A stretch of DNA of 51,682 bases from assembly GCA_902763805.1 (NCBI GenBank), contig CACWTN010000001.1:1-51682 (forward strand), in the 5' to 3' direction. Position numbers and translations under genes: made by a program. This DNA is from an uncultured bacterium (lineage in GTDB: Bacteria; Cyanobacteriota; Vampirovibrionia; Gastranaerophilales; Gastranaerophilaceae). Under the pieces are notes generated by a model, which had not been told where the DNA came from, did no database searches, and saw only the letters and a program-made list of their open reading frames with translations. The number at the start of each line of letters is the position of its first letter. The first letter of the stretch is position 1. This document shows, in pieces, positions 15,643 to 24,527 of the stretch.

Positions 15643-17400
15643 TTATGAAGCAGTTCCGGTTGTATAACCGGTAAATTTTGCATAGTTTTGCTGCATTTTG
15701 GTTATAGCATTTTCCATAGCCTGGAACTTCTTTTGCAGCTGAGTTTTGTATGCTTCGACATTCTTATTTGTTTTGGTAATTTTTTCTTCCATCTTTTTGA
15801 TATCAGAATCGAGCGTTGTAGTTTTAATATCAAAATAGCCGCTTGAAGCTTTAAGACTCTGTTCTACAGTATCTTCTATCATACTGAAAACACCGTTTTT
15901 ACCTGCCAATAATGATTTTACTGAATCGGGATTTTCTTCCAGAGCCTTTTCAAAAGCACTTTCATCAAAGCTTAATGCTGTGGTATCAGCAGATAAATTA
16001 TTAGAGTCAGCCTTCGTAGTTGTGATACCTATTTCTGAAAGAAGTCTGTATACACCACCGTTAGCTGTATTTGCAGAAGTTATATAACTTCTTACGCTGT
16101 TTTTAATACTTTTTAAGCTTGATTCACCTCGAAGGTCAGCACCGTTTGCGGTAACTTTGTCAATTTGTTCAACCATGCTGTTATAGGAAGAAACAAAGTT
16201 TTTAACAGCATCTTTCAAAGATGTTGTATCCTGACTTACGTTAAGGCTTGTAGCACCATCTTCTTCAGTATTTACTCTTTTTAAAGTAAGCGTAACGCCT
16301 GACATTCTTGTAACATCTGATGTAACAGTGTTAGATGTTGAAGTGATGCTTGTTCCGTTAATTAAAACAATAGCATTCTTACCAAGTTCCTGTGCATCGG
16401 TAAACATTTTTGAACTCATTGCGTTACCTTCGCTGTCCCTTTCGGTTTCGGTAAGTCCCATTACGTCAGTAAAGTTACTTGTACCTGCTTCAATATTAAT
16501 AAAAGAAGCGCCTTCTTTTTTTGACAAGAGAGTTAACTTACCTGTTGAATCATCCCAGCGAGCAGTTGCCTGTGCTGCATCACTATTGTTAATAGCAGAT
16601 ATTAAAGAAGACAATGTCGTATTTTCGTTAATGTTAAATTCTGCATTACCGATAGTAAATGTTCCTGCGGTAATTCTCTGATTAAACCCGGAATCTTCAG
16701 CGGTTAATTTTGTTGCAACGGTAGCTTTATAGATAGAATTTGACGAAATATAACTTCCGTCTTCAGCTCTGTCTAAACCAACCAAAGATACAAAGTTCGA
16801 AGAATCTGTTGTTGCACCGATGTGAATATCATCGCCATCACTTGCAGCCTTAAATTGAATTTCGCCCTTGTCTGTTATGTTCATAGAAACACCTACAGCC
16901 GCAAGTCTTATCTTTAAATCACCGACTGTATGGTCAGATTCTATGTTAATACTGTTTTTAACACCGTTTACATAAGCGGTAAGTGTTCCGCCTGTTATAC
17001 CGAGTTGTTTTAGTGATGTATTGTCATCTGCAACTGCACTTGCTGCATTTTTTGATGTTGCTTTTGTACATGTTGCAAGTTGTTTTACGTATATATCATA
17101 ATTTTGTCTTCTGGAACTTGTATCTGCAGTAGCGGTAAAAATATCTTCATTAGAAGAAACTGCACTGCTTTTTGCAAAAAGGTCGAATGTTCCTCCGAAC
17201 TTAGCATCAGTAAGCTTTTCAACAGCAGTTCTTAAAGAAGAAACAGCACTTCTTGTTGTACTCAATGAACTTTTTACTGTCTGCTTTGAAGCCAATTGAG
17301 TTTGTAACTTGGTTAGATCCTGTTTCTTTACGGAAACAAATGCATCTACCCATGAAGATGTGTCAAGGCCGGAACCCAGCCCGCTAAATGAAATTGTCAT
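15643..17400 (-). CDS. fliD: Flagellar filament cap protein FliD (hook-associated protein 2)
   Basis: Caps the growing flagellar filament and helps flagellin monomers fold and insert. The 585 residues begin with the FliD N-terminal signature (SFSGLGSGLDTSSWVDAFV), followed by a long coiled N-terminal domain, beta-rich D2/D3 domains (about 80-380) and a C-terminal FliD_C domain ending in a coiled coil (KKMEEKITKTNKNVEAYKTQLQKKFQAME). AAGGAC precedes the ATG. A near-perfect sigma-28 promoter lies 128 bases upstream, as expected for a late flagellar gene. No flagellin or fliS gene adjoins it. Confidence 0.95.
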   Translation of the reverse strand: MTISFSGLGSGLDTSSWVDAFVSVKKQDLTKLQTQLASKQTVKSSLSTTRSAVSSLRTAVEKLTDAKFGGTFDLFAKSSAVSSNEDIFTATADTSSRRQNYDIYVKQLATCTKATSKNAASAVADDNTSLKQLGITGGTLTAYVNGVKNSINIESDHTVGDLKIRLAAVGVSMNITDKGEIQFKAASDGDDIHIGATTDSSNFVSLVGLDRAEDGSYISSNSIYKATVATKLTAEDSGFNQRITAGTFTIGNAEFNINENTTLSSLISAINNSDAAQATARWDDSTGKLTLLSKKEGASFINIEAGTSNFTDVMGLTETERDSEGNAMSSKMFTDAQELGKNAIVLINGTSITSTSNTVTSDVTRMSGVTLTLKRVNTEEDGATSLNVSQDTTSLKDAVKNFVSSYNSMVEQIDKVTANGADLRGESSLKSIKNSVRSYITSANTANGGVYRLLSEIGITTTKADSNNLSADTTALSFDESAFEKALEENPDSVKSLLAGKNGVFSMIEDTVEQSLKASSGYFDIKTTTLDSDIKKMEEKITKTNKNVEAYKTQLQKKFQAMENAITKMQQNYAKFTGYTTGTAS

Positions 17401-17527
17401 AAATCAAAGTCCTTTTTGTTAAAAATTAGTATATACATCCATATATATAATATATATCATTATAAACTATGTTTTTATATAATTCAACCCTTTAAATGTA
17501 TGAAATTTTATAAAAACCTTGATATGT

Positions 17528-17554
17528 ATATCGGCATTTTTTCAAAAAACTTTA
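17528..17554 (-). promoter_or_regulatory. Sigma-28 (FliA) promoter of fliD
   Basis: Minus strand: TAAAGTTT at 17554-17547, 11 bases, GCCGATAT at 17535-17528, matching 15 of 16 consensus positions. The leader to fliD would be about 120 bases. A second AT-rich promoter-like stretch (17430-17460) lies nearer the gene. Confidence 0.85.
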
Positions 17555-17625
17555 GTCTTTTAGCCCATAAATACTATATTTTGTTACAAAAATTTACGTA
17601 TTATCTTTCAGGGATGTCAAAGAAA

Positions 17626-17647
17626 AAAAATAGACCTAATGGTCTAT
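17626..17647 (-). terminator. Minus-strand hairpin with T8 upstream of the TPR gene
   Basis: ATAGACC-TAAT-GGTCTAT, preceded on the plus strand by eight As, so on the minus strand it reads as a hairpin with a T8 tail. No minus-strand gene ends here. The nearest upstream minus gene is mraY, whose transcript would run antisense across the TPR gene. It also isolates fliD from any such read-through. Confidence 0.6.
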
Positions 17648-17713
17648 AAAGTTCAATCCTTTGGTTGTTACCATCTTTAATCCGATTGTTTAACATATAG
17701 TTGGGAGAGAGTT

Positions 17714-18484
17714 ATGCAATTGGAAGTATCCGTAAATAAAAATCTGGCAAAAGTTTCTTCGCCCGTTACACGACCGGCGCAGTCAAAGGCTTATAATCTT
17801 TGCGTTAAGGCTGATGCTTTAAGGTTTGCAAAATTGTATCAGGACGCTGTTCAAACATATCTTCAGGCAATTATGCTCGACAGAAACGAAACAAAGGCAT
17901 ATTTTGGTCTGGCAAGTGCATATAAGTATTTACGTGAATACAAAAAGGCAATCAAAACATTTGAAAAACTAATCAGCATCGATGATTCAAATGACAATTA
18001 TTTCTTTGAACTCGGCGTTTGCCACCTTTCTGACGGACACCCTGAAAAAGCTATTCAGTATCTGATAAAAGCAATTCTCATCAACAGGGAAAATCTTGAA
18101 GCGCAAATACAGCTGGCTATTGCGCACGAACTTGTTGAAGAAACAGATTTGTCTTTAATGATATACAACAAACTTATTGAAACAAATCCCGAATTTTTAA
18201 AAGCATATTACAACAAAGCTGCAATGCTTATGGGTATGGGACAGTATATGGAAGCATCAAGAACCTTCTTCCAGCTCATTAAACGCAACCCTGATTACTA
18301 TAAAGCTTACCTTGGAATTGCAATGAGTTTTGATAAAATGGCAAAATACAAAGATGCCGTTCGTTATTACAAGAAGTTTTTGGAAATCAAAAGATTTTCA
18401 GAAGATTCTGTTTTTGCCCGTGAACGTATTAACGAACTCAGAGCAGAACATTTTTCCAGAGAAAACCGATTTACTCTTGTATAA
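17714..18484 (+). CDS. Tetratricopeptide repeat protein (256 aa)
   Basis: About six 34-residue TPR units from residue 28 to 235, with the usual spacing (for example AVQTYLQAIMLDRNETKAYFGLASAYKY and KAIKTFEKLISIDDSNDNYFFELGVCH). TPR domains mediate protein-protein contacts, and nothing else in the protein suggests an enzyme. There is no signal peptide, so it is probably cytoplasmic. GGGAGAGAG precedes the ATG. Its neighbours are fliD (divergent) and mraY (convergent, 17-base gap). The specific partner is unknown. Confidence 0.85.
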   Translation: MQLEVSVNKNLAKVSSPVTRPAQSKAYNLCVKADALRFAKLYQDAVQTYLQAIMLDRNETKAYFGLASAYKYLREYKKAIKTFEKLISIDDSNDNYFFELGVCHLSDGHPEKAIQYLIKAILINRENLEAQIQLAIAHELVEETDLSLMIYNKLIETNPEFLKAYYNKAAMLMGMGQYMEASRTFFQLIKRNPDYYKAYLGIAMSFDKMAKYKDAVRYYKKFLEIKRFSEDSVFARERINELRAEHFSRENRFTLV

Positions 18485-18501
18485 AATACGTTAGCGCAGT
18501 T

Positions 18502-19461
18502 TTAGAATACAAAATTAAGAACAACAGCTATCACGGAAAGAATCAGAGAAACGAGTGCAAACTCTTTTACGATTCTTACTTCACTGTGTCCGCAAAGTTC
18601 AAAATGGTGGTGAATCGGTGACATTTTAAAAACTCTTTTACCCGTTAATTTATAGCTTGTAACCTGAATCATAACTGACAAAGTTTCCATAACAAACACA
18701 CCGCCGAATACCGCAAGCAGAAGTTCAAATCTTCCTATAACCGCAAGCGAGCCTAACAGACCGCCCAAAGCAAGAGAGCCTGTATCGCCCATGAACACCT
18801 GAGCTTTTGGTTTGTTATATCTCAAAAATCCTGTTAATGCACCGACAACCGTTAATGCAATTATTGCCACATCAGTATGTCCGCTTAAAAACGCAAGCGT
18901 TCCGCAAGCCAAAAATGCAGGAATACCTGTTGATGCAGCCAAACCGTCAAGTCCGTCAGTCAAATTATATGCATTTGAAGCTCCGGTAATAATGAATACC
19001 GATAATAAAGGATAAAATATTCCGATATCAAAACTTTTTGAACCTAACGTAATGACGCTTCCGTAATGCTGCATTGCATATATAGTAGGAATCAGGGCGA
19101 TTAAAATTTGTCTGATAAGTTTTCCTCTGGGGCTTAACCCTTTATTTTCTTTTCCCTTAATTTTGAGATAATCATCCTGAAGTCCGGCGAATGCCATAAA
19201 TACGAGAGTTATCAGGATTATCCAGGCTGCATTATTCATCTGCTGAGCCATAAACAGCGTAACAATTGAAGCTATAATAATTGCCGCAATTATAAAAACT
19301 CCGCCCGTTGTAGGTGTTCCCTGCTTTTTTGCATGAGCCTCCGGAGCCAAATCCAAAACATATTGACCAATTGTTTTTTTCTTTAAGAAATCTATATACG
19401 GAACGCCAAAGAGCAAGCATAAAACCAAACTTAAAAGCAATCCTACGGCAAGCATTATCAT
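18502..19461 (-). CDS. mraY: Phospho-N-acetylmuramoyl-pentapeptide transferase MraY
   Basis: Integral membrane enzyme that transfers phospho-MurNAc-pentapeptide from UDP to undecaprenyl phosphate, making lipid I. The 319 residues have about ten membrane helices. Active-site motifs are visible: KKQGTPTTGGVFII, LQDDYLK with the Asp pair, NAYNLTDGLDGLA, VFMGDTGSLALGG and MSPIHHHFELCG. AGGAGAA precedes the ATG. It stands alone, away from other mur genes. No terminator separates it from the convergent TPR gene. Confidence 0.96.
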   Translation of the reverse strand: MIMLAVGLLLSLVLCLLFGVPYIDFLKKKTIGQYVLDLAPEAHAKKQGTPTTGGVFIIAAIIIASIVTLFMAQQMNNAAWIILITLVFMAFAGLQDDYLKIKGKENKGLSPRGKLIRQILIALIPTIYAMQHYGSVITLGSKSFDIGIFYPLLSVFIITGASNAYNLTDGLDGLAASTGIPAFLACGTLAFLSGHTDVAIIALTVVGALTGFLRYNKPKAQVFMGDTGSLALGGLLGSLAVIGRFELLLAVFGGVFVMETLSVMIQVTSYKLTGKRVFKMSPIHHHFELCGHSEVRIVKEFALVSLILSVIAVVLNFVF

Positions 19462-19579
19462 AACTATTCTCCTTCTTTACAAACTATTTTATATCAAAAT
19501 TAATAAATAAGTAAGTGGAAATATGTTATTTTTGTCAGTCATAAGAACAAAGGTTTTCTTATATTTACCGTGATTATTC

Positions 19580-20257
19580 CTAACACATAACTATCCAAAG
19601 TAATTTTCTGAGCTGTTTACCGAGAATAACGGCAATTATAGTAAAGAATATATCGTAAAGCATTTGTACACCGCTCTGAGAAGAAATCCAGCTTGAAACA
19701 ATTTCCCACGGTGCCTGACGAAGCGTTGAGATAAACAACATATACAGAATACCGAGAACATGGATTGTAACAACTCCAACAAGAGATATTACAGGAATTC
19801 TCAGGTAGTCCGTTCTCCCTTTTAGCAGAGTTCCCGCAAAAAATACAGCCGGTAGATAAGCCAAAATATATCCGAATCCGTATTCAAACAGATAGCTTAT
19901 TCCACCTCCCAGAGCAAAAATCGGGAAGAACATTCCGAGGATTATATACACAACAATAGCAGTAATTCCGAATTTTCTGCCCATAAGAGCGACAATAAAA
20001 AATATCATCGGTATCTGCGGAATATAGTCATAGCTTTTCATAAAATGCTTGATTATTTCTATCTCCGTATGATCCTGATTCAGATAATATAATCCGTCAT
20101 AAGGAATATACGGATGGTGAACGGTAATCTGGGTAAATGTTGCTATAATCAGAAGAATGACACAAAGCGCAGTCATAACAAGAGTGCCAAAGGTTATTCT
20201 TATAGGTTCGCCTTTGTACCTGAAACTGTTAATTTGTTCCGCAACTCTTTTACTCAT
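19580..20257 (-). CDS. bioY: Biotin transporter BioY-like substrate-binding membrane protein
   Basis: A 225-residue membrane protein with about six helices. The region YIPQIPMIFFIVALMGRKFGITAIVVYIILGMFFPIFALGGG matches the BioY pattern (helices flanking PxFxxGGG). It would be the biotin-binding S component of an ECF transporter. No ecfA or ecfT gene is nearby. It is the last gene of a minus-strand cluster, starting immediately after the GNAT stop. bioA at 39 kb fits an organism that both makes and salvages biotin or its precursors. The N-terminus is longer and more polar than in typical BioY. Confidence 0.72.
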   Translation of the reverse strand: MSKRVAEQINSFRYKGEPIRITFGTLVMTALCVILLIIATFTQITVHHPYIPYDGLYYLNQDHTEIEIIKHFMKSYDYIPQIPMIFFIVALMGRKFGITAIVVYIILGMFFPIFALGGGISYLFEYGFGYILAYLPAVFFAGTLLKGRTDYLRIPVISLVGVVTIHVLGILYMLFISTLRQAPWEIVSSWISSQSGVQMLYDIFFTIIAVILGKQLRKLLWIVMC

Positions 20258-20788
20258 TTATTTAACTAAATTCCCTAATTTCTTGCAGTTTTCTTCGTAA
20301 TTATTCTTAAATTTATCGTAAAAGATGTTTTCAGTCCACATAATCAGAGCGTCTTCATTGTTATCCTGATAATATCCTTTACGTGTACCCAGCGACTGAA
20401 AACCGTATTTTTCATACAATTTTATAGCCGGAGTATTAGAAACTCTGACCTCAAGCGTCAGATATTTAATATTATTTTTGTAACAATCATCAATAATTTT
20501 TTGAATAATTGCTTCGCCGATATGGTTTCTCAAATACTCTTTTTTTACCGCAATAGTTGTAATGTGTCCTTCATCAATAATATGCCACGTTCCTGCATAT
20601 CCGACAATTTCTCCCGAAGGAGCTTTTGCAGTATAGTATTTTGCAAGATTATTAGACATTTCATCATAAAAAGATGACTTTGCCCAATGGTGTTTGCCGT
20701 AAGCTTCTTCTTCAATTTTTACCACGGTTTCAACATCATCTTTTGTCATAGGTAATATTTTTATATCATCAATGTTAATTACGGACAT
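20258..20788 (-). CDS. GNAT acetyltransferase, RimI-like
   Basis: A 176-residue GNAT domain: strand-helix start (ILPMTKDDVETVVKIEEEAYG), the acetyl-CoA loop region (IAVKKEYLRNHIGEAIIQKII, a variant of Q/RxxGxG/A) and the typical C-terminal block LEVRVSNTPAIKLYEKYGFQSLGTRKGYY. The last is the pattern of RimI, which acetylates the N-terminus of ribosomal protein S18, so a RimI-like role is likely but not certain. The start is placed at the ATG at 20788 with GGGAGA upstream. It overlaps the HicB-like gene by 10 bases. Confidence 0.85.
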   Translation of the reverse strand: MSVINIDDIKILPMTKDDVETVVKIEEEAYGKHHWAKSSFYDEMSNNLAKYYTAKAPSGEIVGYAGTWHIIDEGHITTIAVKKEYLRNHIGEAIIQKIIDDCYKNNIKYLTLEVRVSNTPAIKLYEKYGFQSLGTRKGYYQDNNEDALIMWTENIFYDKFKNNYEENCKKLGNLVK

Positions 20789-21048
20789 ATATTCTCCCAA
20801 TCGATATCGTCTTCCGTTTCTTCTCCGGGTTCGACTATATGGTCGCCGTCTTCAAGCATAAGCATAAGCGACAGCCTTAACTGTTTTTTATAATTTTCCA
20901 GAGCTTTTTCTCTTGTTTTTGCACAAAACGCAAAACTCGGAATTTCCTTTATTTCAATATAATGATACGGCTGCCCGTTAAAATCAAGGTCAGTTCCCTC
21001 AACCAATGTCCACGGAAGGTTCATATAATAATCCAAATCTTTAGTCAT
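20779..21048 (-). CDS. HicB-like domain protein (orphan)
   Basis: An 89-residue protein with the degenerate RNase H-like HicB fold: YYMNLPWTLVEG, YHYIEIKEIPSFAFCAKTREKALENYKKQLRLSLMLMLEDGDHIVEP. HicB is normally the antitoxin of the HicA mRNA interferase. No HicA (a small basic dsRBD-like protein) is encoded on either side, and there is no C-terminal DNA-binding domain. It is embedded in a housekeeping-looking operon, overlapping GerMN upstream and the GNAT downstream. A domesticated role is therefore more likely than an active toxin-antitoxin pair. Confidence 0.75.
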   Translation of the reverse strand: MTKDLDYYMNLPWTLVEGTDLDFNGQPYHYIEIKEIPSFAFCAKTREKALENYKKQLRLSLMLMLEDGDHIVEPGEETEDDIDWENICP

Positions 21049-21649
21049 CCAGCGACCTCTCTGATAACGGTTGTTTAATCATAATACCTTCTCCGCCTAT
21101 TACATCAGCCTGTTTTCCGTTAATGTACAAAAATACCGGCAGATTTGTATTAGCCTGAACAGTCTTAATTAACTGATGGACTCTTATATAAGTACTCTCA
21201 GCACCGCCGCCGCTTTCAAATGCCGAAGAAAGGTCAATAAGAATATTGTTTGAACCTTCTCTTACGGAAAGGATTTTTGTATTTGAAGGTATTTCAGATG
21301 AAAGACCTTTGCTCTTTTCCCATTTTGAAGGTGCTGATATAAGCTCTTTTATAGCAAACGCAAAACAGGATTTTTCAACAGCAGTATCACACTTTCTGTT
21401 AACCGAACGCAGTTTTCCTTTTGAATCGGTTACATATACCTTAACAGTTTTTATTTCCTGTTTCTGCGGCTGTTCAACTTCAGGTTGTTCTTCTGCAGGA
21501 TTAGGAACATCATTTATATCAACAGCAGGTTTTTCAACATATTGTGTTCTCGGGAAATGAAAGCCGTTTTCGCTGAAAAACGAAAAATAAACGTACACAA
21601 CAGTTATTGCTATTAAACAAAAAATACCTATTTTTTGAGAAGAATTCAT
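21041..21649 (-). CDS. GerMN domain protein, membrane-anchored
   Basis: A 202-residue protein with an N-terminal membrane anchor (about 6-25, IGIFCLIAITVVYVYFSFF), a Pro/Glu-rich linker and a GerMN domain (about 70-190: VKVYVTDSKGKLRSV, FAIKELISAP, ILIDLSSAFESGGG, QLIKTVQANTNLPVFLYING). GerMN domains occur in Bacillus GerM and in many non-sporulating bacteria, where they are linked to the cell envelope and peptidoglycan. The stop overlaps the HicB-like gene by 8 bases. Confidence 0.82.
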   Translation of the reverse strand: MNSSQKIGIFCLIAITVVYVYFSFFSENGFHFPRTQYVEKPAVDINDVPNPAEEQPEVEQPQKQEIKTVKVYVTDSKGKLRSVNRKCDTAVEKSCFAFAIKELISAPSKWEKSKGLSSEIPSNTKILSVREGSNNILIDLSSAFESGGGAESTYIRVHQLIKTVQANTNLPVFLYINGKQADVIGGEGIMIKQPLSERSLDD

Positions 21650-21690
21650 ATTTTACCCCTGTAATTTAATTTGCCAAATATCTTTGCCGT

Positions 21691-22521
21691 TTACCCTTTT
21701 GCCGTCTGTTTTACATATATTTTACCACTAACTTTTACTTTATTGTCAACAATATTAACATTCTCAATAATTATTTTCTGCTTACCGCTTTCAAGGAGAT
21801 CAACGGTAAATTCCAAAGGGTTCAGGTAGTTAATAAGATTGGCAACCTTATTTAACCCTAAATTTCCGTAAGCGGTATCTATACTCACATTTTTTGCTTT
21901 TATTTTACCGCTTACAACCTCAAAATCAGACTGAGCAACAAACGAACGGTCTTTTGTTACAGAAAGCGGTAAACTGTAATCTGTAATAATATACAATTTA
22001 TTATCGGTTATTTTTGTCCTTACGCCTTTTACAATAAAAAACGGACTTGATATTTTGTTAACTTTTGCGAGTGTTTTGTTGTAACTTGATTTTTTTAGTG
22101 CCGTATTAATAACCTCATCACTTAAAAGTAAGTCGTACGCATAAGTCATATCACACTTGAACTCTATCGGATTTTTTGTATAGTCTATGTAGTTGTAATC
22201 ATCAAGAGATTTCAAGTGAATATAAGGAACTGTAATGTCTTTCACTTTTACATTTTCACCGGATATTTCTATTGATTTAAAAATACCTCTTTTAATACTT
22301 GAAAGAGTATATCCTTCAAATTTAACATCAAAATCCGAGCCTGTTTCTTTTTTAAGCGCTTTTTTGAGTGCGCGCTTCACAGAAAACTCAGCTATATTTC
22401 TTGTCAAAGAAAAATGATTTTTGCCCTGCAAATATTCAACAGAATACCTGTCTGCCGCAAAAGATAGGTTTGCGGTTAAAAAAGCAATTAATAATAAAGA
22501 AAAAATCTTTTTCATTTTCAT
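21691..22521 (-). CDS. DUF2993 (LmeA-like) secreted protein
   Basis: A 276-residue protein with a signal peptide (about 1-22, LLLIAFLTANLSFAA) and a DUF2993-type body: repeated strands with KGIFKSIEISGENVKVKDITVPYIHLKS and alternating beta segments typical of lipid-binding BPI-like folds. The family is common in cyanobacteria and includes mycobacterial LmeA, which binds phosphoinositides. Two nearby in-frame ATGs (22521, 22515) both follow AAGGGAAT; either is possible. It starts 6 bases after the preceding gene ends, so it is co-transcribed. Confidence 0.75.
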   Translation of the reverse strand: MKMKKIFSLLLIAFLTANLSFAADRYSVEYLQGKNHFSLTRNIAEFSVKRALKKALKKETGSDFDVKFEGYTLSSIKRGIFKSIEISGENVKVKDITVPYIHLKSLDDYNYIDYTKNPIEFKCDMTYAYDLLLSDEVINTALKKSSYNKTLAKVNKISSPFFIVKGVRTKITDNKLYIITDYSLPLSVTKDRSFVAQSDFEVVSGKIKAKNVSIDTAYGNLGLNKVANLINYLNPLEFTVDLLESGKQKIIIENVNIVDNKVKVSGKIYVKQTAKG

Positions 22522-22527
22522 ATTCCC

Positions 22528-23151
22528 TTATTTTGCACTTGCCAAGGACTCATTAACTCCCTTATAAAACTCATTTGTTATAAGCTGCGAATATCTTTTC
22601 TTTTCGCTGAGGGAGAGCGCAAGTTTCTCATTTCCGTCAGAGGTTTTAACACTTGCAACTACGCCTGAAATATCTGAAAACGGAAGTCTTGTAACCTTAG
22701 CATCAAACTTTGCATACGGAACATTCTGTCCGTAGATTTCCATAATCCCACGATTTGTAACCGTTATATCCTGAACTTTTACACCTTTATAGTTAATTTT
22801 CTTTGACACATCTTTCAATTTGTCGCCAAAGTCAGGATTTTTTATATCATCTTTTGTCAAAATCGGTTTTTTGCCGGAATCAAGAATAACCATTTTTTGT
22901 CCGGAAGCTTTGTGTTCCGCGATTACGGCTTTATATCCCGCTATACTCATAGTATTGTCAATGATAAATTCTTCATTCATTTTCGAAAAATCGCCGATTT
23001 TCTTTACACTGTCTGCATTATGCTGTGCAATAAAAGTCCCTATTCCGTCTTTAATCGCTTCCACGTACTTTTGACCGCCGATAGCATTGAACCCTACCAG
23101 AGCAAGCACGATAATTGTGGCATTAAAAACTATTTTTATCATTCTTATCAT
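22528..23151 (-). CDS. Hypothetical single-pass membrane or secreted protein (207 aa)
   Basis: I do not recognise the family. An N-terminal hydrophobic helix (about 5-25, IVFNATIIVLALVGFNAIGG) is followed by a soluble mixed alpha/beta region of about 180 residues (VKVQDITVTNRGIMEIYGQNV, FDAKVTRLPFSDISGVVASVK). It heads a tight minus-strand cluster with DUF2993, GerMN, HicB-like, GNAT and bioY. The neighbours suggest an envelope role. The ATG at 23151 follows AGAGGAAAA at a rather long distance; an ATG four codons on is possible. Confidence 0.72.
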   Translation of the reverse strand: MIRMIKIVFNATIIVLALVGFNAIGGQKYVEAIKDGIGTFIAQHNADSVKKIGDFSKMNEEFIIDNTMSIAGYKAVIAEHKASGQKMVILDSGKKPILTKDDIKNPDFGDKLKDVSKKINYKGVKVQDITVTNRGIMEIYGQNVPYAKFDAKVTRLPFSDISGVVASVKTSDGNEKLALSLSEKKRYSQLITNEFYKGVNESLASAK

Positions 23152-23225
23152 AATAAGATTTTCCTCTCTGCACTATATTTTATCATGAATTAAAAAGAGT
23201 TTAAACGAACAGCGCCCCAAAAAAC

Positions 23226-23262
23226 GAAACCGCTCATATTTTCATATGAACGGTTCATTTTT
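23226..23262 (-). terminator. Terminator downstream of the HEAT-repeat gene
   Basis: An inverted repeat AACCG-CTCATAT / ATATGAA-CGGTT (23228-23256) with a short loop. T-rich sequence follows on the minus strand. It lies 30 bases past the stop of the minus-strand gene ending at 23291. Confidence 0.7.
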
Positions 23263-23290
23263 GTATTGTGTAGTATTAATTGAAAGTGGT

Positions 23291-24388
23291 CTATTTTAAT
23301 TCTGCAAGCGCTTTATCTGCAATCTTTGAAACTTGCTGGTTAGGATCAGTTTTTGCAAGAGAATAAATTGCTGACAGTTCTTCATTATATTCCGGTCTTT
23401 GGATATGTCTTAAAGCATCTATTGCAGCAAGTTTCACTCCTGAATCAGGATCTTTCCTGAGAGCATTAACAATTGCTGTTATGCCGGGTGCATCGGTTAT
23501 CGGAACAATTTTTCCTTCTTTAGCCTGATAATCTTCTATAAACAACTCTGCCAAAGCACCAAGAGTCGTTATAGCGTACTCTTTATTTCTTTCGGTAAGT
23601 TCCATCGGAGAAAGAGATGTTGCAAAAGAAACTTCGTCATCACTCATTTTGTAAGGAAGATTTTCCATTGCTTTTGGGTCTTTCTCAACGGCTACGATAT
23701 TTGCAATTAATTTCTGTCTTGCTTCTATTTGTTCTTTTGAAGGAGGAACTAATTTAGTTGCGTCTTCTTCGGTAATCTTAATTAACGCAGAGAAAACATC
23801 ACTTACCAGATATTCTTTTGCTTTATCAGGCTCCATTAATGCCAGACGCACAATTTCTTCCATTTGCTGAGCCTGTTTGTCTTTATCCTGACTTGCAAGA
23901 TTTTCGGATACAAGCGCAATATCTACCTTCGGTAAAATAGGTTCTGAAGGAACTATCTCAGGCTTTTTTACCGTTGGTTCATTTCCTCTGAAAGATAATG
24001 CTGTTACTGAATCAGGAGTTTTTTTTTCCTCAGTATCGGCTTTTTCTTCTTCTACAGTAGTAAAATTCGGAGATGGAACTTCAACTGCTGCTTCATCTTT
24101 CGCTTCTTCTTTCGGAGCTTCTGCCTTTTCTTCCGGCAGTGCAACAGGATTTATTGTTAACATATCGTATGTAACAATACCGTCTGCTTCAGGATAATCA
24201 TATACTTTTTGCGGTTCTGTATTGACTTTTGGGTTATCAATATCGATTTTCACCGCATTATAGATTCCGTTATCATTATTGATTGTCAATGGATTTGAAA
24301 CATTTTTTGACGCATCAACCTCCGGTTTTTTAATGCTTATATTTACCGCACTGTAAACCGGTTTGTTAAAATCAAGTGGCTGTACCAT
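23291..24388 (-). CDS. HEAT-like repeat protein with a long disordered N-terminus (365 aa)
   Basis: The N-terminal 150 residues are Pro/Glu/Lys/Val-rich and low in complexity (VALPEEKAEAPKEEAKDEAAVEVP). They contain two similar short units (VYSAVNISIKKPEVDASKNV and IYNAVKIDIDNPKVN) and an LSFRGNEP motif. The C-terminal part holds HEAT-like helices (LRKDPDSGVKLAAIDALRHI, LAKTDPNQQVSKIADKALAEL). The start is the ATG at 24388 after AAAGGAAT; a TTG six codons earlier overlaps that site. No enzyme signature is seen; a scaffold role is plausible. Confidence 0.78.
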   Translation of the reverse strand: MVQPLDFNKPVYSAVNISIKKPEVDASKNVSNPLTINNDNGIYNAVKIDIDNPKVNTEPQKVYDYPEADGIVTYDMLTINPVALPEEKAEAPKEEAKDEAAVEVPSPNFTTVEEEKADTEEKKTPDSVTALSFRGNEPTVKKPEIVPSEPILPKVDIALVSENLASQDKDKQAQQMEEIVRLALMEPDKAKEYLVSDVFSALIKITEEDATKLVPPSKEQIEARQKLIANIVAVEKDPKAMENLPYKMSDDEVSFATSLSPMELTERNKEYAITTLGALAELFIEDYQAKEGKIVPITDAPGITAIVNALRKDPDSGVKLAAIDALRHIQRPEYNEELSAIYSLAKTDPNQQVSKIADKALAELK

Positions 24389-24527
24389 ATTTTTTATTCC
24401 TTTCAACTACACTTTTCATTTCTATTAAATCCTATCAAGAAAAAAAATTGCCTAAACACAAAAAGATTTTTACAATTGTTTACATATTTATTTTCTTATT
24501 CCGTTCTTGATGTGTTAACATCCTGTT

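Noticed and set aside
17416..17649. A 77-aa open frame upstream of the TPR gene.
   Set aside because: Its composition is Tyr/Ile/Lys noise from AT-rich DNA; it has no ribosome site and lies over the fliD promoter.
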